NCBI GenBank assembly: GCA_964589175.1
Contig: CAZPRY010000092.1
Location: 1 to 8,641, forward strand
Length of the DNA stretch: 8,641 nucleotides
From: CAZPRY01 sp964589175
GTDB taxonomy: Bacteria > Fidelibacterota > UBA2242
Direction: 5' to 3'
The position numbers and the translations under genes are program-made. Positions 1 to 6,356 of the stretch are shown one piece after another. The number at the start of each line of letters is the position of its first letter. Position 1 is the stretch's first letter. The notes under the pieces are model-generated. The model ran no database searches. It worked only from the letters and a program-made list of their open reading frames with translations, and was not told the origin of the DNA.

Positions 1-79
1 TTATGGTAAAGTTAATGATAATTACGTCATATTACAAGTGACATGACACTAGTTTCGTTTCAATTATTCCAGCAGTTTG

Positions 80-114
80 AAAAAGCGTCCGGATGCCGGG
101 CGCTTTTTATTTTT
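80..114 (+). terminator. Rho-independent terminator of an upstream gene
   Basis: An inverted repeat pairs AAAAAGCG (80-87) with CGCTTTTT (101-108). A T-G wobble (88/100) and CCGG (89-92) with CCGG (96-99) extend it around an ATG loop. The T-rich tract TTTTTATTTTT follows directly. This GC-centred stem with a U tail is the classic intrinsic terminator and would end a plus-strand gene lying left of the window. It separates that gene from selA. Positions 1-79 contain no reading frame I can support. Confidence 0.85.
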
Positions 115-129
115 GCTATGATAAAAATC

Positions 130-159
130 TTGATTCTGTCCGGGATGAATGACTATAAT
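130..159 (+). promoter_or_regulatory. Sigma70-like promoter of selA, giving a leaderless or near-leaderless mRNA
   Basis: TTGATT (130-135) and a perfect TATAAT (154-159) are separated by 18 bases. Only five bases lie between the -10 box and the selA ATG at 165. Transcription normally starts about 7 bases after the -10 box, so the transcript would begin at or within a base or two of the start codon. No Shine-Dalgarno sequence can exist on such an RNA. The promoter sits just after the upstream terminator, as expected for the head of an operon. Confidence 0.6.
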
Positions 160-164
160 CCGTC

Positions 165-1568
165 ATGAAGGCAAAATCAAGCGAGATGGCCAAGTTACCA
201 TCCGTTCAGAAGATATTGGAAAACCTGGGTGATCCCACGCAGATTCCCAAACATGAAATTCTGACTGTTTTGGCGCGCCAGTCTCTGGAGAATATGCGCC
301 GCTGGATCACCGCCGGCGAGTTGAACTTCAAGGATCAGTCGGAGGCGCTGACCTATACCCTGGAAGATATCGATCGGCAAGTCGATCGCCTGTCCCGGTT
401 GCCTCTGAAAAAGGTGATCAATGCGACCGGCGTGGTGCTGCATACTGGCCTGGGGCGGGCGCCCTATGGCCGGCCGATTCTACAGGAGTTAATCCAATTG
501 CTCGACGGCTACGTGGCGCTGGAATTCGATCTGAATTCGGGCGAACGCGGCGAACGGCTGGATCTGACGGATGAGATGTTGAGGTTGATCACCGGCGCCG
601 AAAGTTCGGCAGTCGTTAACAACAATGCCGCCGCGGTACTGATTGCTTTGAATAGCCTGGCGGAAGGCCGGGAAGTCATCGTCTCGCGGGGTGAACTGAT
701 CGAGATCGGTGGTTCTTTCAGGCTGCCGGACGTCATGGGGAAGAGCGGCGCCCGCATGGTGGAAATCGGAACGACGAACCGCACGCATCTGCGCGATTAT
801 CAAAATGCGATCAGCGCCGAAACCGGCGCGATCCTGCTGGCTCATACGTCAAACTATCGCATCGAGGGATTTACCGCCAGCCCCGATAAACAGGCTATCA
901 TCGAGCTCGCGCATAAACACGGAATTCCGGTGATCATGGATCTGGGCAGCGGGGCGCTGTTCCCGACTACCGAAGCGGGATTGCCGCAGGAAACGGTGGT
1001 TTCCGAAGTCGTCGGGATGGGATTCGATGTGCTTACCTTCAGCGGTGATAAATTGCTGGGCGGTCCGCAAGCCGGGATCATCGTCGGTAAAGAAAACCGG
1101 ATCGCGAAAATCCGCAGGAATCCGTTGATGCGGGTGGTGCGCTGCGATAAAACAATATTCGCGTTGCTGGCGCTGACGCTGCGACGCTATCTTTTTAACG
1201 ATAACATTCACGAGCTGGAGACCTACCGGCTCTTGTTGTCCCCGACAGAACAGTTACGCCTGCGTGCGGACTGGATCGTTGCCCAAATGCCTGAAGAAGC
1301 CCGCCAAAAATTAGCCGTTCGGATTGAGAAAAGTTTGACGGAAGCGGGCAGCGGTTCCATGCCGGCAGAGACAATCGAGAGCGTTGCGCTGGTCATGAAT
1401 CCCGGCATCATTTCCGAATCGCGATTGGCGGAGTTGTTCCGGCAAAGCGATCCGCCGGTCATCGGCTACCGCAGAAACGGCGAATTTTACCTGGATCTCA
1501 AAGCAATATGCCCCGAAGAGGACGACATTCTCGTGCAGGCGATAATAAAAATTAGTGAAAAATTATGA
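165..1568 (+). CDS. selA: L-seryl-tRNA(Sec) selenium transferase (selenocysteine synthase)
   Basis: SelA is a PLP enzyme that converts Ser-tRNA(Sec) to Sec-tRNA(Sec) with selenophosphate from SelD. It acts in the cytoplasm, as a decamer in characterised bacteria. The 467-residue length matches the family. Visible hallmarks are the N-terminal LPSVQKIL segment (about 11-18), the INATGVVLHTGLGRAP motif (85-100), SSAVVNNNAAAV (147-158), MDLGSGALFP (258-267) and TFSGDKLLGGPQAG (291-304). In the last motif K296 is the expected PLP-binding lysine, equivalent to K295 in E. coli. RNPLMRVVRCDK (318-329) is the usual conserved stretch after it. The start at 165 fits a promoter ending at 159; Met8 at 186 is an alternative but has no better ribosome site. 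The stop overlaps the start of the next gene (ATGA, 1565-1568), which suggests translational coupling. selB, selC and selD are not in the window. The family assignment is very secure. Confidence 0.97.
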   Translation: MKAKSSEMAKLPSVQKILENLGDPTQIPKHEILTVLARQSLENMRRWITAGELNFKDQSEALTYTLEDIDRQVDRLSRLPLKKVINATGVVLHTGLGRAPYGRPILQELIQLLDGYVALEFDLNSGERGERLDLTDEMLRLITGAESSAVVNNNAAAVLIALNSLAEGREVIVSRGELIEIGGSFRLPDVMGKSGARMVEIGTTNRTHLRDYQNAISAETGAILLAHTSNYRIEGFTASPDKQAIIELAHKHGIPVIMDLGSGALFPTTEAGLPQETVVSEVVGMGFDVLTFSGDKLLGGPQAGIIVGKENRIAKIRRNPLMRVVRCDKTIFALLALTLRRYLFNDNIHELETYRLLLSPTEQLRLRADWIVAQMPEEARQKLAVRIEKSLTEAGSGSMPAETIESVALVMNPGIISESRLAELFRQSDPPVIGYRRNGEFYLDLKAICPEEDDILVQAIIKISEKL

Positions 1569-2857
1569 TTCCGATTAAACCGCTCCTCGTGATTTCAGAC
1601 GGAAACGGCCATGTTTTCGAATTGGAAGAGTACCAGGCCATGGGCGTTTCCGGCAATCAGATCGAGACCATCGAGCCGGATGAATGGATCCCGATTCCGC
1701 AGGGCAGCGATTTGATGGAACTACCGGGCCGCTTGCCGGTCGGGCTGCATCGGCAGACGGGCAATATCGAGGTGATCGAGCCGGAAGGCGACGAAAAACT
1801 GATGGCCGTGGCGGCCTTTGTCGCGCCGGCCTATACCGCCACGAAACACTGCGCCTGGGAACGCACGGCGGATGCGCCCCATTTACCGCTCTTTGCTTAC
1901 GCCGCGGTTGGCTGGTACAACGACCGTTTTTATGTTGCGGCCGTGCGTGTCGATTCCGATATTCGCCAGGACCCGGGCCAGTTTAACGAGGGGCGTATCA
2001 AGGCGGCGGCCAAACAATTCGCCAAACGCTATCCCCACAACCGCTTGGCCCAGCATCTGATTCATAATTGCGCTTTGACCTATGGCTGCCCGGCGGCGCG
2101 CAACTACCTGCTCAATCGCTGGGAAATGCCGCTGCCGACTTCGCGGGCCTGCAATGCGCAATGCATCGGGTGTATTTCGTTGCAGGAAGACAGCGGCATC
2201 TGCAGCACTCAGGACCGCATCAGTTTTGTACCGACGGCGGAAGAGATCGTGGAAATCGCCATCGATCATATCGAAACCGCGCCGCTGCCCGTAGTGAGCT
2301 TCGGACAGGGCTGCGAAGGCGAACCGCTCCTGAATGCCGGTCTGCTCGGGGAGGCGATCCGTTTGATCCGTTTCAAAACCAATAAAGGCACGATCAACCT
2401 GAACACCAACGCTAGCCTGCCGGAGGCCGTTGGGAGGCTGCGGGCAGCCGGATTGGATAGTATACGTGTCTCAATGAATTCGGTGCGCCCGGAATTCTAT
2501 CAGAAATATTTTCGTCCTAAAAATTATCGCTATGAAGATGTCATCGAATCCATCCGCACGATGAAGGCTGTCGGCGGTTTCGTTTCGATCAATCTCTTCG
2601 TCTTTCCGGGATTCACCGATCAGCCGGACGAAGTGCGCCTGCTGGAGGAGCTGGTTGAACAGTACGACATCGATCTGATCCAGTGGCGCAATCTGAACAT
2701 CGATCCGGAGTTGTATTGGGAGAGAATGCAGCCGCCGGAGCAGGACGGCATTGGCATCCGCCGGATGATCCGGCATTTCCAGGAAAAATTTCCCCGCCTG
2801 CGGCACGGCTATTTCAATCCCTATCTGGAGAAACCGACCGAAAGTCCCACGAAATAA
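1565..2857 (+). CDS. Radical SAM protein of uncharacterised function, coupled to selA
   Basis: This 430-residue protein has a radical SAM core, with cluster cysteines C196, C200 and C203 in the CX3CX2C motif CNAQCIGC. These should ligate the [4Fe-4S] cluster that cleaves S-adenosylmethionine. Downstream are SFGQGCEGEP (245-254), probably the SAM-contacting GGE-like motif, then GTINLNTNASLP (275-286), RVSMNS (301-306) and FVFPGFTDQPDE (346-356). The first ~190 residues form a separate conserved-looking domain (PGRLPVG at 54-60, LPLFAYAAVGW at 107-117, FYVAAVRVD at 122-130). They resemble a conserved group of radical SAM proteins whose substrate I cannot name. Further cysteines at 169, 175, 213 and 250 lie near the cluster motif. 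The gene starts inside the selA stop region (ATGA) with no good Shine-Dalgarno of its own, so it is probably translated by coupling. A terminator-like hairpin follows. The radical SAM fold is certain; a selenium-related role is inferred only from this linkage. Confidence 0.9.
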   Translation: MIPIKPLLVISDGNGHVFELEEYQAMGVSGNQIETIEPDEWIPIPQGSDLMELPGRLPVGLHRQTGNIEVIEPEGDEKLMAVAAFVAPAYTATKHCAWERTADAPHLPLFAYAAVGWYNDRFYVAAVRVDSDIRQDPGQFNEGRIKAAAKQFAKRYPHNRLAQHLIHNCALTYGCPAARNYLLNRWEMPLPTSRACNAQCIGCISLQEDSGICSTQDRISFVPTAEEIVEIAIDHIETAPLPVVSFGQGCEGEPLLNAGLLGEAIRLIRFKTNKGTINLNTNASLPEAVGRLRAAGLDSIRVSMNSVRPEFYQKYFRPKNYRYEDVIESIRTMKAVGGFVSINLFVFPGFTDQPDEVRLLEELVEQYDIDLIQWRNLNIDPELYWERMQPPEQDGIGIRRMIRHFQEKFPRLRHGYFNPYLEKPTESPTK

Positions 2858-2893
2858 GCTTTCGATGATGGATAAAATCCAATGAATAATCGG

Positions 2894-2917
2894 GGGAAAA
2901 CATAGTTTTCCCGTTTT
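2894..2917 (+). terminator. Rho-independent terminator of the selA operon
   Basis: GGGAAAAC (2894-2901) pairs perfectly with GTTTTCCC (2905-2912) across a three-base ATA loop, and GTTTT follows. It lies 36 bases after the radical SAM stop codon and separates the selA unit from thioredoxin. The U tract is short (four), so termination may be partial. Confidence 0.65.
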
Positions 2918-2993
2918 GAACCGCTGGTTACTCATTCTTTTTACCCGGCTTCGAAATATGCATCAGAGTAAGAGCGCGTTACTTCTGGATATT

Positions 2994-3024
2994 TTGTGAC
3001 ATTTCTATTCATCAGGGCTCTAAT
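2994..3024 (+). promoter_or_regulatory. Possible weak promoter of the thioredoxin gene
   Basis: TTGTGA (2994-2999) and TCTAAT (3019-3024) resemble -35 and -10 boxes but are 19 bases apart, longer than optimal. A promoter is expected in this gap because a terminator precedes it and the next gene starts at 3046 or 3055. This is the best match I can see, and it is weak. Confidence 0.25.
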
Positions 3025-3045
3025 CTCCCATAAAAAGAAAGGAAA

Positions 3046-3372
3046 ATGCTCGAAATGCAAACGAAATCATTTCAGGATTTGATTACGAATTCCGACAAAC
3101 CGGTGCTGGTGGATTTTTGGGCGGAGTGGTGCGGGCCGTGCCGCATGGTGTCACCTGTGGTAGAGCGTATTGCCCGGGAATATTCCGGGCGGCTGACAAC
3201 CGTTAAAGTAAACGTGGACGAGAAACAGCATGTGGCGGCGCAGTATAATGTTCGCAGTATTCCGACAATCATGATGTTCTGGAAGGGACATGTGCTTATG
3301 CAGACTGCCGGGGCTCAATCGTTCGAGAGTCTGAAACATCAGATCGATTCCAAATTGCCGGTATTGAATTAA
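3046..3372 (+). CDS. Thioredoxin
   Basis: A small cytoplasmic disulfide reductase, expected to be re-reduced by thioredoxin reductase and to donate electrons to reductases and oxidised proteins. The 108-residue length is normal for a single thioredoxin domain. Visible features are LVDFWAEWCGPCRM (21-34) with the redox pair C29/C32, the buried Asp (D23), VNVDEK (55-60) and SIPT (71-74), where P73 is the conserved cis-proline. There is no signal peptide or membrane segment. The start is ambiguous: AAAGGA (3038-3043) lies only two bases before the ATG at 3046 and eleven before the in-frame ATG at 3055, which would give a protein beginning MQTKSF. The second start is plausible because the family usually begins close to that segment. 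The gene is monocistronic by context, with a terminator upstream and a new promoter downstream. Confidence 0.95.
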   Translation: MLEMQTKSFQDLITNSDKPVLVDFWAEWCGPCRMVSPVVERIAREYSGRLTTVKVNVDEKQHVAAQYNVRSIPTIMMFWKGHVLMQTAGAQSFESLKHQIDSKLPVLN

Positions 3373-3379
3373 TTCTTTT

Positions 3380-3407
3380 TGCCCCGATGGATTGCCGGAT
3401 CGTGGCA
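3380..3407 (+). other. Hairpin just after thioredoxin, possible weak terminator or 3' end structure
   Basis: TGCCCCGAT (3380-3388) pairs with ATCGTGGCA (3399-3407) except for one C/T mismatch, around a 10-base loop. It begins 8 bases after the thioredoxin stop codon. No T run follows, so it is not a canonical intrinsic terminator. It could stabilise the 3' end of the mRNA or act with Rho. Confidence 0.35.
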
Positions 3408-3447
3408 TTACTCTGATCAAATCAACATAGGCTCGGCTTTCCGCAAG

Positions 3448-3476
3448 TTGCATTATTGTTCAATTCCCTTTATATT
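3448..3476 (+). promoter_or_regulatory. Sigma70-like promoter of the DUF3160 protein gene
   Basis: TTGCAT (3448-3453) and TATATT (3471-3476) are separated by the optimal 17 bases. The predicted transcription start near 3483 gives a leader of about 60 bases before the ATG at 3542. That leader is almost entirely occupied by the hairpin at 3485-3528. An FCB-type primary sigma factor might prefer other boxes, so the call is moderate. Confidence 0.5.
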
Positions 3477-3484
3477 GATTTAAA

Positions 3485-3528
3485 TAAATATGACAAACAC
3501 TGCTGTGGGGAGTGATTGTCATTATTTA
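3485..3528 (+). promoter_or_regulatory. Leader hairpin / large dyad abutting the ribosome binding site
   Basis: The arm at 3485-3501, including ATGACAAACACT, pairs with 3511-3528, including AGTGATTGTCAT. The loop is nine bases (GCTGTGGGG). I count 12 pairs with one A/A mismatch in the inner part, then a one-base bulge (T3523), an unpaired opposite base-free junction and five A/T pairs. The last paired base is the first base of the Shine-Dalgarno AAGGAG (3528-3533). It could be an RNA structure limiting ribosome access, or a DNA operator just downstream of the promoter. The sequence alone does not decide between these. Confidence 0.45.
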
Positions 3529-3541
3529 AGGAGTGACAGCT

Positions 3542-6067
3542 ATGAAATCGATCAAATTGATTTTACTGCTTTTAGTTGGTTTGACTTCAGTCGCGGTGTT
3601 CTGTCAGAGTCATTTCTCAATAGCGCAATATCAACAATTTCTAGATGCGAACCGTGACCTGGAATATGCTCAACTGGTTGATGCCTTTCCAGTGCAGCAG
3701 TATTATAAAGGATTTTCCGGTACCCTTCCCATTGATAATTACCTGTATCTGGATTCCATCCGGCAGAAACTCCAACTGACCGAAGATGAGTTAATGTTAT
3801 TGGAGCAGAACCGGTTTGTGGTCACCGAACGAAAGATGTACCAGTTCATTGGCGACGCTTTTTTTACGATTTTCCATTGCGATTTGCCTGTTATGGTGAC
3901 GACGGATGCGATATTGCACGCTTTGCATATGTCTTATGATGATATCCTGTACGATCTCGAGGACCAATACTTGAACCCGGAAATGCGGCAAATCCTTGAA
4001 CAACTCTATTCCTCCTATCCGCTAATCAGAGAAAAATACGCCGTCTATCCTGAGTTGGACAGTTCGCTGGGCGATCTCGATCTCTACGTGACGATTGCTT
4101 ATTCTTTGATTCAAGGTGCGCAGGAGTCGCCCCGGTTCGTTACGCCGGAAAAGGTGGATTCGGTCTGGAATGCCATCCAGACGGAGGATTTTGCGTGGAT
4201 TCGATTGTTTTCCGGTGCAGAACGCATGATCGATTTCAGCCAGTTTACCGTGCGCGGGCACTACGACAATAACGTCTTAAGGGATTATTTTAAAGCGATG
4301 ATGTGGTTGGGCCGGATCGATTTTCAGTTGACCATGCCGCCCGGTTCGGAGCTGAGTTCGCAGGATATCAGCCGTATGAATATCGATGCCTTTTTAATGA
4401 ACGAACTGATCGATGCGGCGAATGTTCGCCAGGGGCTTACCCGGATTGATGATATTCTGCAGTTCTTCGTGAATGAGAGTGATAATCTTACACCGGCAGA
4501 ATACCTGGCGGTTCTACAGGAGCTCGTTCTGACCAGTGCCGTCGACTTGCTTGATGATACCGTCTATGCCAATCTGATCGCTATGCTCAAATCGCTGATG
4601 GGGGCGCAGCAGAAAATCCTGTCCAATGTTTTCCTGATGAATCCGTTCAGCAGCGAACCGGATGATCTGCCGATCTCCTATAAACTGATGGGGCAACGTT
4701 TCGTCCTTGATTCCTATATTTTTTCCAATGTCGTTTTTGACCGTATCATTTATCAAAATAAGAAGGTATGGCGACCCATGCCCAATCCCCTCGATGCCAT
4801 GTTTGTACTGGGTAACTCGGATGCCATTTATCTGTTGAGTGATGAACTCAATACGTATAAATATTCTTCCCAGCTGAATGCCCTGCGCTACCTGACGGAT
4901 ATCTTTGATGATGCTTTCTGGGACCAGTCACTCTATAATATCTGGCTACAGGCCATCCGCCAGCTCAATCCGCCCGATGACGTTTCCGGCCTGCCGCAAT
5001 TCATGCGCACGGCGGCTTGGCACCAGCAAAAACTCAACACCCAGCTGGCGTCCTGGTCGCAATTGCGGCATGACAACCTCCTGTATGCCAAACAATCTTA
5101 TACCGGAGGTCCGATCTGCTCCTTTCCGCATTCGTGGGTGGAACCTTATCCTGATTTTTACAAACAGGTTGGGCGTTTTGCCAGAGCTGCCCAGCAATAT
5201 TTTACCGAACATTCCATCGCAATACCGGACGTCCAGAGTTACTTCACCCATCTGGATACCGTCATGACTATACTTGAGACGCTGGCCAGAAAGGAAATCG
5301 AGGGCGTGGCTTTCGATTCACAGGAAATCGATTTTCTCAAGAAGATGCTTTTTGATAGTTATATGTGCGGACCCTTTTTAGGCTGGTACCCTGATTTGTT
5401 TTATAATCATACTGGCGCTCAGATCGTGGACTTTATCACGGCCGATGTGCATACCCAACCCTGCGATATGTACGGCGCTATCGTGGGCAATGTGCTCCAC
5501 GCTGGCACCGGCTATGTTAACCTTGGAATCTTCCTGGCGTCTTCACCTTCGTATGATTTTCAACCGATGGCTTTTGTCGGACCGGTTATGTCGTACTACG
5601 AAAAAATAACGAGCAATTTCGACCGTCTGACTGACGAGCGCTGGAATAACATGATTTCCCGTGGAGAAATTTCAGTACGCCCCGATTGGGTGAATCTCTA
5701 TTTGGCGGACTGGGGTGGCAACGCTTTCCCCGCCGGAGAAGAGTTACCTTCGCAAACTTACGTGTCTGTTATAGAAGATCCCATCCATAACACCGGGATT
5801 CCCGATCAGTTCGTTCTGTATCCCAATTATCCCAATCCCTTTAACGCAACGACGACGTTGCAGTACGATCTGCCCGAAGCCGTTCCTGTAAAATTATCGA
5901 TTTACGATTTAAATGGCAGGATGCTGGCGACGCCGGTGCAGGCAGTGCAGCAACCCGGTCATTATCGGGTCAGCTGGGATGCGACTCGATGCGGTTCAGG
6001 TATTTATTTCATTTACTTACAAGCCGGAGATTTTCGGGCCGTTGCGAAGTGTATTTTACTGAAGTAA
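3542..6067 (+). CDS. Secreted DUF3160-family protein with C-terminal sorting domain
   Basis: An 841-residue exported protein of unknown function. Residues 1 to about 22 are a signal peptide with basic start MKSIK and a hydrophobic core. C21 is preceded by F, so this is not a lipobox. The body resembles the DUF3160 family: LPVMVTTDAILHALHMSYDD (115-134), the KAMMWLGR segment (251-258), and later the CSFPHSWVEPYPDFY stretch. The last ~89 residues (about 753-841) form a FlgD-like / type IX Por sorting domain, with YPNYPNPFNATT, then LSIYDLNGRML and GIYFIYL. In FCB bacteria such tails send proteins through the outer membrane to the surface or medium. The start at 3542 is chosen because AAGGAG (3528-3533) sits eight bases upstream; an in-frame GTG at 3533 overlaps that site and is unlikely. 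The gene has its own promoter and leader hairpin. The biochemical role is unknown. The family call rests on recognised motifs and was not searched. Confidence 0.85.
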   Translation: MKSIKLILLLLVGLTSVAVFCQSHFSIAQYQQFLDANRDLEYAQLVDAFPVQQYYKGFSGTLPIDNYLYLDSIRQKLQLTEDELMLLEQNRFVVTERKMYQFIGDAFFTIFHCDLPVMVTTDAILHALHMSYDDILYDLEDQYLNPEMRQILEQLYSSYPLIREKYAVYPELDSSLGDLDLYVTIAYSLIQGAQESPRFVTPEKVDSVWNAIQTEDFAWIRLFSGAERMIDFSQFTVRGHYDNNVLRDYFKAMMWLGRIDFQLTMPPGSELSSQDISRMNIDAFLMNELIDAANVRQGLTRIDDILQFFVNESDNLTPAEYLAVLQELVLTSAVDLLDDTVYANLIAMLKSLMGAQQKILSNVFLMNPFSSEPDDLPISYKLMGQRFVLDSYIFSNVVFDRIIYQNKKVWRPMPNPLDAMFVLGNSDAIYLLSDELNTYKYSSQLNALRYLTDIFDDAFWDQSLYNIWLQAIRQLNPPDDVSGLPQFMRTAAWHQQKLNTQLASWSQLRHDNLLYAKQSYTGGPICSFPHSWVEPYPDFYKQVGRFARAAQQYFTEHSIAIPDVQSYFTHLDTVMTILETLARKEIEGVAFDSQEIDFLKKMLFDSYMCGPFLGWYPDLFYNHTGAQIVDFITADVHTQPCDMYGAIVGNVLHAGTGYVNLGIFLASSPSYDFQPMAFVGPVMSYYEKITSNFDRLTDERWNNMISRGEISVRPDWVNLYLADWGGNAFPAGEELPSQTYVSVIEDPIHNTGIPDQFVLYPNYPNPFNATTTLQYDLPEAVPVKLSIYDLNGRMLATPVQAVQQPGHYRVSWDATRCGSGIYFIYLQAGDFRAVAKCILLK

Positions 6068-6356
6068 TCATCGTGAAAACGGCTCAATCTCCGGAGTCAT
6101 ATTCGTAATCTCAATATTATTCAGAACACATTCTGCGAATAGAGAAATTCAAGGAAATCTATAACCGGAAGAGCTTCGAAAACATCGAACGGATACCTGC
6201 ACTGGCCGGTAGTCGCCTGATTACGGTACGAAATAAAGAGGAGAAAGAACTCTCGCAGGATGCCTAATGGACGTACCCGATCCCGGTAATATTGGAAGAA
6301 ACTATGCCGCAAGCCGAGACAAAAGACATGCAAAATAGCCTTGGATTTGTTAGCTT
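6068..6356. other. 289-base gap with no supported gene
   Basis: No terminator or clear promoter is visible. A plus-strand frame without stops runs from 6109 to 6262 and reads like protein (for example EKFKEIYNRKSFENIERIPA). It has no ATG and ends in TAA at 6263-6265, then continues in the same frame without further stops to the start of the TPR gene and beyond. A minus-strand frame (6121-6333) also stays open. I recognise neither; a decayed gene is possible. The 8-base palindrome CTCCGGAG lies early in the gap but has no T tail. Confidence 0.4.

Noticed and set aside
37..50. Imperfect palindrome AGTGACATGACACT
   Set aside because: Twelve of fourteen positions are symmetric, but it lies before the terminator of an unseen gene, has no neighbouring promoter, and is short enough to be chance.
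1..164. Search for a tRNA-Sec (selC) or other selenocysteine genes next to selA
   Set aside because: No cloverleaf with a long extra arm or CCA end is visible here or in other gaps; only selA of the pathway is present.
2471..2935. Long minus-strand open frame under the radical SAM gene
   Set aside because: It is the antisense shadow of a clearly conserved gene, has no recognisable product, and runs through the terminator region. The same holds for other antisense frames such as 1883-2269.
3542..3610. Lipoprotein signal in the DUF3160 protein (Cys21)
   Set aside because: The residues before the cysteine are AVF, which does not fit a lipobox because -1 should be small.
6121..6333. Minus-strand 70-codon frame in the gap before the TPR gene
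   Set aside because: No recognisable motif and no supporting promoter or ribosome site; frames of this length arise by chance opposite an open plus-strand frame.
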